From contig NZ_BAGF01000058.1 in assembly GCF_000308755.1 (NCBI RefSeq), forward strand, positions 1 to 64,000: DNA of 64,000 nt, read 5' to 3'. Shown piece after piece: positions 32,677 to 41,429 of the stretch. Every line of letters begins with the position of its first letter. Position 1 is the stretch's first letter. This DNA comes from Nocardia pneumoniae NBRC 100136. Its GTDB lineage: Bacteria; Actinomycetota; Actinomycetes; Mycobacteriales; Mycobacteriaceae. The notes below the pieces were generated by a model. That model ran no database searches, was not told the origin of the DNA, and worked only from the letters and a program-made list of their open reading frames with translations. Both the position numbers and the translations under genes were made by a program.

Positions 32677-34524
32677 CTACAGCGGCAGGTCGGCGAACCA
32701 GTCCTTGAACTCGGCGGCGGGAATGCCGAATCCCGAGGTGGGGATGCGGTCGGTGAGCGTCACCGTGGCGAACAGCAGGTAGCTGGAGCGCGCCGGGTCA
32801 TCCTGGAAATCGACGACCAGGAACCCGTCCGGCAAGCCGCTGTCGGACGTCTGCCACCGGTAGGTCGAATAGGACTTGCCGTTGTTGCGTTCGGTCGCGG
32901 CGGTATTGGACGGCAGGTCGCGCACCGCCGCCTGTGCGTCCTGCGGCGATCGGAAGGCGACGAGGACGTAGTCGGGTTCGTTGATCGGCGTTCCCCAGCA
33001 ATTCCAGGCCGTCGCCCATTTCGGGAAGTCCGGCACACCCTCGGCGCTGGACACCTTGCCACCCGAATCGGCCGACTTCAGGAAGCAGGTCTTGTCCCGA
33101 TATCCCGGGCCGGAGCCGACGTTGTACTTCGTGTCCACACCTTGCGGCAGCAGGTTCGGAAACGCTTTCGCGAGCGTCCCGGCGTCCGCCGGTCCCGTGG
33201 GCGCTTTGGTGCCGAGATCCAGCGGTGACGCGGAGTCGGAATTGGAGAATCCGATCTTCGCGGCGACGATGCCGACGCCACCGAGCAAAGCCACCACGAT
33301 CAGTACGACCATCACGATCAGACCGGTATGAGACCGGCGTTCGGGCGGGTAGCCGGGTGGCTGATGGGGTGAGTAGCCCATCGGCGGTGCATTCGGTGGA
33401 AGGGATTGCGCCGCAGGATAACTCGGAGGAGCAGTTGGGTAGCTGGGTTGCTGCGGCGCCGCCGCGTAACTCGAGGGCGCCACCGCGGATGCTCCGGATA
33501 CCGGAAGCTGCTGTCCCGCAGCCTGAGTCGGGGCGTATTGCGGCGGTGCGGTGTAGGCCGGGCCGGACCCAGCCGCGATATACGTCGGCGCACTCGCATC
33601 CGGCCCTGCATAAGCCGGACTCGACGGCTGCGCGATGACGGTGGGCGCTGGTTGTTGCTGGTACTGCGACGCCACGATCGTCGGTGCGGGCGCGGTCAGC
33701 GCTTGCCGTGCGGCCGTGGCGAACTCGACGCAGGACGCGTACCGGTCCTCGGGCCGCTTGGCCATCGCCTTCGCGATCACCGCGTCGAGCGCTCCGGAGA
33801 GTCCGGCGCGCAGGGCCGCGACCGAGGGCGGCGGCAACTGGAGATGGCCGCGGATGATCTCGGCCGGGGCCGGGTTGTCGAAGGGGGCGACGCCGGTCAG
33901 CAGCCAGTACAGGGTGCACGCCAGTGAGTACTGATCGGAGCGGTGGTCCAGGTGCGCGCCGGTCATCTGTTCCGGCGAGGCGTAGGCGAGCGTCGCGGTG
34001 AACATGCCGGTCTGCGTCAGGTGGGTGGAATCCTCCCGCAACCGGGCGATGCCGAAGTCGGTGAGGAAGACGCGTTCCCCGTGGCCGCCCACCGAGCGGG
34101 CCAACATGATGTTCGCGGGCTTCACATCCCGGTGCAGCACGCCCATCCCGTGGGCGTAATCCAATGCGGCGGCGACGCCTTCGATGATCTGCACGGCCCG
34201 CTCCGGCGGCAACATCTGCGGATTCACCGTCGCCGCGTCCACGCCGTCGACGTACTGCATGCAGATCCACAACTGCTCGTCCTCGGTGCCGCGGTCGTAC
34301 ACCGCGACGATGTTCGGATGATCCAGCTGCGCGGCCAGGTCCGCCTCCCGCTCGAACCGCGCCCGCACCTCGGCGTCGGCGAACAGCTCGCGACTCAGCA
34401 GCTTCAGTGCGGTCAGCCTCGGCAGTCTCGGGTGCCGGGCCAGATACACCGATCCCATGCCGCCCTGGCCGAGCAGCTTCTCGATGGTGAACCCGGCGAA
34501 CACCGCACCGCTGTTGAGCAACAC
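32677..34524 (-). CDS. Membrane Ser/Thr protein kinase with Cys-pair sensor domain
   Basis: A 615-residue PknF/PknH-like kinase. The kinase domain (residues 10-265) has LGQGGMGSVYLARH, ALKLLSREL, HRDVKPANIML, DFGIARL and YASPEQMTG. A Pro/Ala/Tyr/Gln-rich linker (270-390) leads to a single membrane helix near 397-422 and an extracytoplasmic domain of about 175 residues with two Cys (DKTCFLK, WNCWG) probably joined. No PASTA repeats are present. Its stop lies 5 nt from that of the convergent ABC permease. The GTG start has AGGGGG very close upstream, so the next TTG is possible. Confidence 0.92.
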   Translation of the reverse strand: MLLNSGAVFAGFTIEKLLGQGGMGSVYLARHPRLPRLTALKLLSRELFADAEVRARFEREADLAAQLDHPNIVAVYDRGTEDEQLWICMQYVDGVDAATVNPQMLPPERAVQIIEGVAAALDYAHGMGVLHRDVKPANIMLARSVGGHGERVFLTDFGIARLREDSTHLTQTGMFTATLAYASPEQMTGAHLDHRSDQYSLACTLYWLLTGVAPFDNPAPAEIIRGHLQLPPPSVAALRAGLSGALDAVIAKAMAKRPEDRYASCVEFATAARQALTAPAPTIVASQYQQQPAPTVIAQPSSPAYAGPDASAPTYIAAGSGPAYTAPPQYAPTQAAGQQLPVSGASAVAPSSYAAAPQQPSYPTAPPSYPAAQSLPPNAPPMGYSPHQPPGYPPERRSHTGLIVMVVLIVVALLGGVGIVAAKIGFSNSDSASPLDLGTKAPTGPADAGTLAKAFPNLLPQGVDTKYNVGSGPGYRDKTCFLKSADSGGKVSSAEGVPDFPKWATAWNCWGTPINEPDYVLVAFRSPQDAQAAVRDLPSNTAATERNNGKSYSTYRWQTSDSGLPDGFLVVDFQDDPARSSYLLFATVTLTDRIPTSGFGIPAAEFKDWFADLPL

Positions 34525-34792
34525 GCCCCCTTCAGGTGACCCACGGCCGGACGTGGACGTCCGGGCGCTCCGTACAGATCCTGGAGCCTACCGGGTGTCG
34601 CCGTGGCCACGGCGTTTCGAATTCTCCGCGAAAATCGGCGAAACTATGTCCCGAGATATCGTTCTCCCGACGCGGTCGCGTGTCGCGCGACGATGTCTCC
34701 CGCCCGGTCACCCGCCGGACGGGCCCGATCAGCTATTTTGCACCGCCGACGAACAGCGAGCACGCGCAAGTGGTGGTGGGGAGGACTCGGTG

Positions 34793-35683
34793 GTGAGGTC
34801 GACCGGATCTGGTTCGGTGCTGCGCGCTTCGGCGATGGTGGTGCTGCTCACGCTGACCTCGTGCGCCCTGTTTCCCGGCGACCGGCCGGCCGCCGAAGCG
34901 CCCCCGATCGTCGTCGACACCGCCGGGACGTGGCGGTCGAACCTCGCGGTCTCCATGCCCGACTCGCTGGCCGCCGACTTCACTCAGCTGCAGCCGCAGC
35001 TGGCCGGGCAGGTCGGCATGGCGATCATGCCCGTCGGCGGCGGCCGGATGACCATCTTCGGCGACTGGGTCAGCGGCATCGCGTGGTCGACCATCAAGGT
35101 CCCGCTCGCGATCGCGGCGCTGCGGCACGACCGAGGAGAAGGCATCCTGCAGGAGGTGGAGGCCGCCATCACCTGGTCGGACAACGGCGCCGCCGACGCG
35201 CTGTGGCGGTCGCTCGGCGACGGTCTGGAAGCCGCCAAGGCGGTGCAGGACGTGATCGACGAAGCGGGTGACGCCGCGACCGGTGTCGCGGGTCCGCGCA
35301 CCACGCTGGACTACAACTCCTTCGGCGGGACCGAATGGACGCTGGCCAACCAGGCCCGCTTCGCGTCCCGGCTGCCGTGCCTACCCGAGACGTTCCACGT
35401 CACCGAGTTGATGACGGAGATCACACCCGAGCAGGCGTGGGGTCTCGGTGTGCTGGAGGGCACGGCCTTCAAGGGCGGCTGGGGGCCGGACGACGTGACC
35501 GGCGTCTACACCGTCCGCCAGTTCGGCCTGGTGCCGGTCCGGTCCGGCATGATCGCGGTCGCGCTCGCGGCGCAGGCCGATTCCGGCACCTTCGACGACG
35601 CCACCGCCATCCTGAGCCGGATGGCGCAGCTGCTGGGACGTCATCTCGACGAGGTGCGCGGCGGGTCCTGCCCACCGCTGTGA
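34793..35683 (+). CDS. Beta-lactamase-fold lipoprotein, copy 2
   Basis: A 296-residue lipoprotein (lipobox LTLTSC) and paralogue of the protein at 18079-18969. Matching landmarks are WSTIKVPLAIAAL (SxxK), TWSDNGAAD (SDN), FASRLPCL, WGLG, FKGGWGP (in place of KTG), RQFG, DSGTF and a C-terminal GGSCP. As in copy 1 no ExxxN motif is seen. Of two adjacent GTG codons, the second is 7 nt from GGGGAGGA and is chosen. It is convergent with a response-regulator gene. Whether it binds penicillins or is purely structural cannot be judged here. Confidence 0.8.
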   Translation: MRSTGSGSVLRASAMVVLLTLTSCALFPGDRPAAEAPPIVVDTAGTWRSNLAVSMPDSLAADFTQLQPQLAGQVGMAIMPVGGGRMTIFGDWVSGIAWSTIKVPLAIAALRHDRGEGILQEVEAAITWSDNGAADALWRSLGDGLEAAKAVQDVIDEAGDAATGVAGPRTTLDYNSFGGTEWTLANQARFASRLPCLPETFHVTELMTEITPEQAWGLGVLEGTAFKGGWGPDDVTGVYTVRQFGLVPVRSGMIAVALAAQADSGTFDDATAILSRMAQLLGRHLDEVRGGSCPPL

Positions 35684-35690
35684 GGGCGGG

Positions 35691-36356
35691 TCAGCCCGGA
35701 GTGACGAGGCCGGTCTCGTAGGCCAGGACGACGGCCTGGGCGCGGTCGCGCAGGTTCAGCTTCGAGAAGACCTTGGACACATGGGTTTTCACGGTCTGCT
35801 CGGCGACGAAGAGTGCCTCGGCGATCTCGGCGTTCGACATGCCTTTGGCGATCAGCTCCAGTACCTCTCGCTCGCGCGGGGTGAGCGCGGTCAGCTCCGG
35901 CGCTGGCTTGGCCCGCACGGCATTGCGGCGGCGGGTGACATCGGCGATGAGCCTGCGGGTGACGGTCGGCGCGAGCAGCGCCTGACCGTCGGCGACCACC
36001 CGCACCGCGCGGACCAGTTCCTCGGCGGGCGCGTCCTTCAGCAGGAATCCGCTGGCGCCGAGGCTCAGCGCCTCGTAGACGTAGTCGTCGATGTCGAAGG
36101 TGGTGAGCATCAGCACGCGCACCGGAGGATCGAATCCGGCGGCCAGGATGGCGCGGGCCGCGTCCAGTCCGTTCATCTCCGGCATGCGCACGTCCATCAG
36201 GACGACATCCGGGCGCAGCCGCTTGGCCTCGGCCACCGCGACCTTCCCGTCCGCCGCGTCGCCGACGACGCTGATGTCCGGCTGAGCCGCGAGCAGTGCC
36301 CCGAACCCCTGCCGCACCATGGCCTGGTCATCGGCGATCAACACGGTAATTGCCAC
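35691..36356 (-). CDS. NarL/LuxR-type response regulator
   Basis: A 221-residue response regulator. Receiver features: ADDQAM near residue 9, phospho-Asp in VVLMDVRM near residue 56, Lys in LLKDAP. The LuxR helix-turn-helix is LTPREREVLELIAKGMSNAEIAEAL in parts, with a typical KTHVSKVFSKL recognition helix. It lies 144 nt downstream of its histidine kinase. It is the second such pair in this region; the two regulators differ clearly in sequence and are not a recent duplication. Confidence 0.94.
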   Translation of the reverse strand: MAITVLIADDQAMVRQGFGALLAAQPDISVVGDAADGKVAVAEAKRLRPDVVLMDVRMPEMNGLDAARAILAAGFDPPVRVLMLTTFDIDDYVYEALSLGASGFLLKDAPAEELVRAVRVVADGQALLAPTVTRRLIADVTRRRNAVRAKPAPELTALTPREREVLELIAKGMSNAEIAEALFVAEQTVKTHVSKVFSKLNLRDRAQAVVLAYETGLVTPG

Positions 36357-36500
36357 CCGCCCACCCTAATTGCCGCTCGCACACGCGCTGTCCCGCTGCC
36401 CCGCATTGCTCGAGCCGATCGGTCCATCTCGCGGGCGGCGAGTACCTTCATGCGATACCCGGCGGCGAACCGGTCCGACAAACCGATCCCGTTCGAACGC

Positions 36501-37721
36501 TCACTGTTCCGACGTCGCGGGCGCGAGTGTGGTGGTGGCGCCGATGTTCGACAGCGCGAGTGGGAGGCGGGCCCGGACTTCGAAGCCGCCGTCGGCGCGG
36601 GGACCGGCCGACACCTCGCCGCCGACGGCGACCGCCCGCGCCTGCATGCCCGCGATGCCGTGGCCGCCGTTGCCCACCGGGCGGGTGGCCGTGGCTCCCG
36701 GGCCGTTGCCGACCGTGAGCAGCAGGTCCGCGCCGCACGCAATGCGCACCTGGACCGCGGCGCCCGGTGCGTGGCGGGAGGCGTTGGACAGTGACTCCTG
36801 GGCGACGCGATAGAGGGCGAGTCCGGTGGTCTCCGGGATCGTGTCCAGCGCGCCCTCGACCGTCCAGGTGACCTGGACTCCCGCGCGTCGCGCGCCCTCG
36901 AACAGGCCGACCACGTCGACGGCTTTCGGCTGCGGCGCGTGCTCGGGCAGTTGGCCGTCGCTGCGCAGGACGCCGAGCATGCCGCGGATCTCGTTGAGCG
37001 CCTCGCGGGCCGTGGCGCCGATCGACTCGAACTCGGCGCGAGCGGCCGGGGTGACGCCCTCGACCCGGTAGGGCGCGGTCTGGGCCTGGACGACGACCAG
37101 GGACATGTGGTGGGCGACCACGTCGTGCAGGTCGCGGGCGATGCGGGCCTTCTCCTCCAGGATGGCCCGGCGGGCCCGCTCGAGTTCGTTCTCCTCTTCC
37201 TGGCGCACCAGCTGTCGCCGCGACAGCACCAACCAGCGGATGAGCAGCCCGAACAGCACCAGCGCCGCGAGCGCGATCGGCCAGCCCCACGCGGCGCTCG
37301 CGAACGCCTCCCCTTCGCCGGGCATGGTGGTCGCGAACAACAGCGCCGTCGCGGCCCAGGCGACCGCCACGATCTGTCCCTGCGCGCGCACCGCCACCGC
37401 GAACAGCAGCACCAGCAGGCACAGCACGTGCACGACCTGGAACGGCAGCTCGTTGTTCGGCTGATGCGGAATGGCCAGCGCGATCACCAGCGCCGAGCCC
37501 GCCGAGATCGCCCACCCCAAAGCCGGGTTGATCCGTACCAGCAGCACCGGCAACGCGGCCAGCGCCGCGATGAACGGCTGCGCGGCCGACGGCACCGCGT
37601 GGGTCAGATGCAAGGTCGGCCAGGCCACCGAGTACCAGATCAGCGCGACCAGCAGCGTGCCGAGGTCGAACCAGGTGCGTGCGTCCAATCGCCGCGCCCA
37701 GGCACGACTCTGTCGATTCAT
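36501..37721 (-). CDS. NarL-family sensor histidine kinase
   Basis: A 406-residue membrane kinase with about five N-terminal helices (residues 18-165), a coiled segment RQEEENELERARRAILEEKARIARDLH in parts, the phospho-His in ARDLHDVVAHHMS near residue 205, the N box LSNASRHA and G box GGHGIAGMQAR. It probably senses through its membrane helices. TAGTGT lies exactly 7 nt before the ATG, indicating a leaderless transcript. It is divergent from the phospholipase-like gene, 168 nt away. Confidence 0.93.
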   Translation of the reverse strand: MNRQSRAWARRLDARTWFDLGTLLVALIWYSVAWPTLHLTHAVPSAAQPFIAALAALPVLLVRINPALGWAISAGSALVIALAIPHQPNNELPFQVVHVLCLLVLLFAVAVRAQGQIVAVAWAATALLFATTMPGEGEAFASAAWGWPIALAALVLFGLLIRWLVLSRRQLVRQEEENELERARRAILEEKARIARDLHDVVAHHMSLVVVQAQTAPYRVEGVTPAARAEFESIGATAREALNEIRGMLGVLRSDGQLPEHAPQPKAVDVVGLFEGARRAGVQVTWTVEGALDTIPETTGLALYRVAQESLSNASRHAPGAAVQVRIACGADLLLTVGNGPGATATRPVGNGGHGIAGMQARAVAVGGEVSAGPRADGGFEVRARLPLALSNIGATTTLAPATSEQ

Positions 37722-37889
37722 GCCTACGACACTAGAAACCTCCAGCCGACCGCGGCCTCATACGCAGGGGTGATTTCTGACCCGCTACCCCGGTGCGACA
37801 CCGGTACGGCCGCTCCCCCGACGGCGCGGCGCGGGAAACCTCCCCGGGTGTGAGGCGCCCGCGCGAACGCATTCCCTAACGTCGTCGCC

Positions 37890-38675
37890 ATGAGCACACC
37901 GACCAGCGCAGGACCCGTGACCCGGTCCGCATCGGCCGCAGGAGCCCGAAAGCCTTCCGCCACAACTTCTTCCGTTACCGGACCGACGCGACGCTACGCC
38001 GCGCTGACGGCGACGGCGTTGACCACCATGGCGGCGACGGCGTTTCTCGCACCCGCGCCGCAGGCCGCCGCGGCGGCCGCGCCGGTCGAGAGCGCGCAGG
38101 CGAGCGCCGCCGTCGCCGAACTGACCGCGGGTGGTCCGGGCGCGCTCAGCGTCATCCCGCCGGACTTCGTCGCGTCGTTCGGCTACCGTCCGAGCGCCGT
38201 GGACGGCCTCGTGGTGAATCCACGGGGCGACTGCTCCTCGCCGGTGACCTTGCCCGCCGAGTTCGATACCGCGTGCAAGGCCCACGATCTGGGCTACGAC
38301 CTGCTGCGCTACGCCGACCGGAGGGGCGAGCCGTTGGGGCCGTGGGCTCGGCAAGCTCTGGACGCGACGCTGGACCGGCAGATGCACGAGGCATGCGCGA
38401 CCCGGGTGGATCCGTTCTCCCGCGCTCGCTGCGATGCGATGGCGTCGATCGCGAACACGGCGGTCGATTTGAATTCCCGTCGCCAGGACTACGGCGCGCC
38501 GGTGGTCGAGCACCTGCTCGGGGCCGCGGATTCCGATTCGACGGCGAGCTGGCAGCTGCTCGGAGTGCTCGCCGCCGGAATCGCCGGAATCGGCGCCGTT
38601 CTCACCGTGCGCAATCGGCGGCGCGGGGGCGCGTTCGCGGCGAATACCACTGGGGTATCAGGGGTTCGGAGATGA
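37890..38675 (+). CDS. Exported phospholipase A2-like protein
   Basis: A 261-residue protein with a long N-region and signal peptide (hydrophobic core near residues 38-60, Ala-rich cleavage site), then a small prokaryotic PLA2-type domain. The catalytic pattern CKAHDLGYDLLRY near residue 131 carries the His-Asp pair; Cys in GDCSSP, TACKAH, EACATR and ARCDAM could form two disulfides. A C-terminal helix followed by RNRRRGG anchors it in the membrane. TAACGT lies 7 nt before the ATG. The stop overlaps the start of the next gene, so both act together, probably on lipids. Confidence 0.84.
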   Translation: MSTPTSAGPVTRSASAAGARKPSATTSSVTGPTRRYAALTATALTTMAATAFLAPAPQAAAAAAPVESAQASAAVAELTAGGPGALSVIPPDFVASFGYRPSAVDGLVVNPRGDCSSPVTLPAEFDTACKAHDLGYDLLRYADRRGEPLGPWARQALDATLDRQMHEACATRVDPFSRARCDAMASIANTAVDLNSRRQDYGAPVVEHLLGAADSDSTASWQLLGVLAAGIAGIGAVLTVRNRRRGGAFAANTTGVSGVRR

Positions 38676-40051
38676 CAGCTGCGCTCCACTGGGCTACCAC
38701 ACCGTGCGGGGCTGTGCGCCGGATCCTGCCGCCACGGATCGGCACGACACTCGGGACCGGGATCGGCGTCCTGGCATCATTGGCGCCCGGGCTGCTGCCC
38801 CGTACGCCCAGCGCCCAAGCCGTGCTGACGGGGCTCCTCACGGCGATCACGCTCGGCGTCGCGGGGGTCCTGCGCGTCATCCTGCGACGGTTCGGTTTCG
38901 ACATCGACCAGCGCCACGGCTGGGTGCGGCTACCCCTGCTGATCGCGATGTCGGTGCTGATCGTGGGTGCGGCGGCGAACGCGGGCCACTGGCAGAACCG
39001 GCTGCGCGCGGCGATGGGAACACCACGGATCGGAACGGACTACTGGTTGCGGTGTGCGCTGGGCGCTGCGCTGATCGTCGGGCTGTTCGTCGGCACGACC
39101 CGCTCGATCGCCTGGGCACTGCGCAGGCTGGGCTGGGCGCGGGGAGTTTCGCTGACCGCGGTCCTGGCGATTCTGCTGTATCTCGTCGGTGTGCCCGCTG
39201 TCGTCGGGTGGCGGGAGTCGGTGTACGCCAGCGCCAATGCCGAGCTGGATCCCGCTCTGGTCCGGCCCCTTTCGCATACTGGGTCGGGTAGCGCCGCGTC
39301 GGCGGTGAGCTGGTCGTCGCTGGGCGCGCAGGGACGTAAGTTCGTCAGCGACGCGCCGGTGCGAGCCGTGCGGGTCTACGTCGGGGTGGCTTCGGCGCCG
39401 GACCTGGACAGCCGCGTCGCCTTGGCGATTCGGGAACTGGAGCGTTCCGGCGGCTTCGCACGCTCGCATCTGGTCGTCGCGGTGCCGACCGGGTCGGGGT
39501 GGATCGACGCGAACGCCGTCGCGGGATTCGACCAGCGCTTCGATGGCGACGTGGCGCTGGTCGGTCTGCAGTACTCCTATATGCCGAGCTGGGCGACATT
39601 CGTGTTCGGCCGCGACGCCGCGGTCGCCGCCGCGCGCAGCCTGTTCACCGCCGTGGAGAACCACCTTCGGGGCCTGACGCACAAGCCGAAGCTCTATGTG
39701 TACGGCCAGAGCCTCGGCGCGCTGGGCGGCAACGCCGTCTTCGCCGACGACGCCGACCAGGACAACCGAACCTGCGCGGCGCTGTGGGCCGGACCCCCGG
39801 CCAACCACGTCCACCACGGCGGCGCGACCGTGCTGGCCAACACTTCCGACCCGGTGATCCACTGGTCGCTCGCACAGCTGTGGCGCGCTCCGGATCTCAC
39901 CGGCGCCAGGGTCGACGCTCCGGTTCCCCAGTGGCTTCCGCTGATCAGCTTCGCGCAGACCACGGCCGACCTGCTCGCCGCTCTCGACGCTCCTCCCGGG
40001 CACGGCCACCGCTATGGGTTCGACCAGGGGACCGCCATGGGCGTCTGCTGA
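38672..40051 (+). CDS. Membrane alpha/beta-hydrolase (Abhydrolase_9 type)
   Basis: A 459-residue protein with four to five N-terminal membrane helices (about residues 20-180) and a C-terminal alpha/beta-hydrolase domain whose nucleophile elbow is YGQSLGALGG near residue 350. The layout matches the actinobacterial family seen in M. tuberculosis Rv1069c, which has no proven substrate. The ATG overlaps the stop of the phospholipase-like gene (ATGA), so the pair is translationally coupled. A lipid or lysolipid substrate is a reasonable inference, not shown by sequence. Confidence 0.85.
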   Translation: MTAALHWATTPCGAVRRILPPRIGTTLGTGIGVLASLAPGLLPRTPSAQAVLTGLLTAITLGVAGVLRVILRRFGFDIDQRHGWVRLPLLIAMSVLIVGAAANAGHWQNRLRAAMGTPRIGTDYWLRCALGAALIVGLFVGTTRSIAWALRRLGWARGVSLTAVLAILLYLVGVPAVVGWRESVYASANAELDPALVRPLSHTGSGSAASAVSWSSLGAQGRKFVSDAPVRAVRVYVGVASAPDLDSRVALAIRELERSGGFARSHLVVAVPTGSGWIDANAVAGFDQRFDGDVALVGLQYSYMPSWATFVFGRDAAVAAARSLFTAVENHLRGLTHKPKLYVYGQSLGALGGNAVFADDADQDNRTCAALWAGPPANHVHHGGATVLANTSDPVIHWSLAQLWRAPDLTGARVDAPVPQWLPLISFAQTTADLLAALDAPPGHGHRYGFDQGTAMGVC

Positions 40052-40071
40052 GCCGCTCCCACCCGCATTCG

Positions 40072-40085
40072 TAGAACGTGTTCTA
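40072..40085. promoter_or_regulatory. KstR-type operator
   Basis: TAGAACGTGTTCTA fits the TnnAACnnGTTnnA consensus for KstR, the TetR-family repressor of sterol catabolism in mycobacteria and rhodococci, at every fixed position. It lies 8 nt before the SRPBCC start codon, where a repressor would block the promoter. Confidence 0.75.
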
Positions 40086-40093
40086 ATTTCCTC

Positions 40094-40540
40094 ATGGCCT
40101 TTGTCATCGACCTTGCCGTCGACATCGATGCTCCCGCCGAGCTGGTCTGGCAGGTGATCACCGACCTCCCCCGCTACGGCGAATGGAATCCGTTCGTCTC
40201 GGAGTGCCGCAGCTCCCTGGTTCCCGGCGAGCCGATCGACATGCTCGTCCACCTCTCCGGTGCCAGCCCGCGCAAACAGCGCGAATGGATCCGCTCCCAC
40301 ACGCCCGGCCGCGAATTCAGCTACGCGATGAAACCGGTCCCCCTCGGCGCGCTGCACAGCCTGCGCTCACACACCGTGACTCCCCTCGCGGACGACCGCA
40401 CCCGATACGAGTCGCACTTCGAACTCGGAGGATGGCTGCATCCCGTGGTCGTCGCGCTGCTCGGCAAGAATCTGCGACGCGGCTTCGAGGGCATGACCGA
40501 AGGCATCCGCGAACAAGCCGAGTCGCTCAGAACCGCCTGA
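40094..40540 (+). CDS. SRPBCC (START-like) domain protein
   Basis: A 148-residue single-domain protein of the polyketide-cyclase/SRPBCC superfamily, with the typical opening IDAPAELVWQVITDLPRYGEWNPFV and a closing long helix (LLGKNLRRGFEGMTEGIREQAESL in parts). Such proteins hold a hydrophobic ligand in a helix-grip pocket. There is no signal peptide. A KstR-type palindrome overlaps its promoter, which points to induction with steroid or sterol catabolism genes, although none are nearby in this window. Confidence 0.86.
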   Translation: MAFVIDLAVDIDAPAELVWQVITDLPRYGEWNPFVSECRSSLVPGEPIDMLVHLSGASPRKQREWIRSHTPGREFSYAMKPVPLGALHSLRSHTVTPLADDRTRYESHFELGGWLHPVVVALLGKNLRRGFEGMTEGIREQAESLRTA

Positions 40541-40732
40541 CAGGGCTACACCCTCGCCCTCCGCACCTTCGCGTCGCATCCTGTCCGCGAGATCACCCCA
40601 CGATAAGCGGCGTGGCAGTTCGCAGCGTCAACGGGACCATGACACCGGATGTGGCGACCGCCGACCTCCAGAACCATCGCCAGGACACTCCCGCCGAAGT
40701 CGGGTGCGGCCTCGTCATGCGCGAGGAGGAAT

Positions 40733-41320
40733 TCATGCGCGCATATGGGCCAGTGCCGCATCGAGAGCCGCATCGGCATAGGACTCGGTGAGCCCGCCGA
40801 GACCCAGTGACCACCGGGTTTGGATCGGGCCGAGCAGCAGATCGATCGCGAGCTCCAGATCCAGGCCCGCGCGGAGTTCACCCGCGTCGACGGCGGCGGC
40901 GAGCCGGTCGGCGATGGCCGAGCGCTGCGGCAGCAAGAGGCGTTCGCGGTAGGTGGCGGCCAGCTCCGGGTCCTGCTGGATCTCGATGTACAGGGCGCGG
41001 AGGAAGGATTCGTACCCGGGGTCGGTCAGCGCGGCGATCGAGCCGCGCAGCAATTCGCGCAGATCGGCGGCGACGTCGCCGGTGTCCGGCAGCGCGAGCC
41101 CCGCGGGGCCGGAGTCGGATTCGAGCATGGCGTCGAAGACCACCGCTCCCTTCGACGGCCACCAGCGGTAGATGGTCTGCTTGCCGACACCCGCACGGGC
41201 CGCGATGGCTTCGATGCTCAGTTTCACGTAGGGCAGCTCGCGGATCAGCTCGGCGGCAGCGGCGAGAATCGCGGCGCGGGCCCGCTCGCTGCGCCGCGCG
41301 GCGGTGGGCCTGTCGGGCAT
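40733..41320 (-). CDS. TetR-family repressor
   Basis: A 195-residue TetR regulator. The N-terminal helix-turn-helix is clear (SIEAIAARAGVGKQTIYRWWPSKGAVVFDAM in parts, residues 35-65), and the C-terminal domain matches the TetR_C_11-like ligand-binding type. It is divergent from an SDR gene; the space between carries two identical-type palindromic operators, so it very likely controls both. TAGGGT lies 6 nt before the ATG, a leaderless start, and the expected -35 falls in the first operator, which would give autoregulation. Confidence 0.92.
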   Translation of the reverse strand: MPDRPTAARRSERARAAILAAAAELIRELPYVKLSIEAIAARAGVGKQTIYRWWPSKGAVVFDAMLESDSGPAGLALPDTGDVAADLRELLRGSIAALTDPGYESFLRALYIEIQQDPELAATYRERLLLPQRSAIADRLAAAVDAGELRAGLDLELAIDLLLGPIQTRWSLGLGGLTESYADAALDAALAHMRA

Positions 41321-41339
41321 GCCGTCACCCTAGCAGTCA

Positions 41340-41358
41340 ACGAGACGAAACGTCTCGT
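41340..41358. promoter_or_regulatory. TetR operator 1
   Basis: Perfect palindrome ACGAGACG-AAA-CGTCTCGT. It sits directly before the -35 of the SDR promoter and about 20 nt before the tetR start. Its arms are identical to those of operator 2. Confidence 0.85.
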
Positions 41359-41359
41359 A

Positions 41360-41389
41360 TTGACAAGGCGTTGTTCCGCTCGGCATAGT
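41360..41389 (+). promoter_or_regulatory. Promoter of the SDR gene
   Basis: TTGACA (41360-41365) and CATAGT (41384-41389) with an 18-nt spacer. The start point would fall inside operator 2, and operator 1 abuts the -35, so a bound repressor would block it from both sides. Confidence 0.7.
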
Positions 41390-41394
41390 CGCAA

Positions 41395-41413
41395 ACGAGA
41401 CGGAGCGTCTCGT
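41395..41413. promoter_or_regulatory. TetR operator 2
   Basis: Perfect palindrome ACGAGACG-GAG-CGTCTCGT, 55 bp centre to centre from operator 1. It overlaps the predicted transcription start of the SDR gene and an upstream GTG codon. Confidence 0.85.
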
Positions 41414-41429
41414 GACGAAAGGATCTTCC

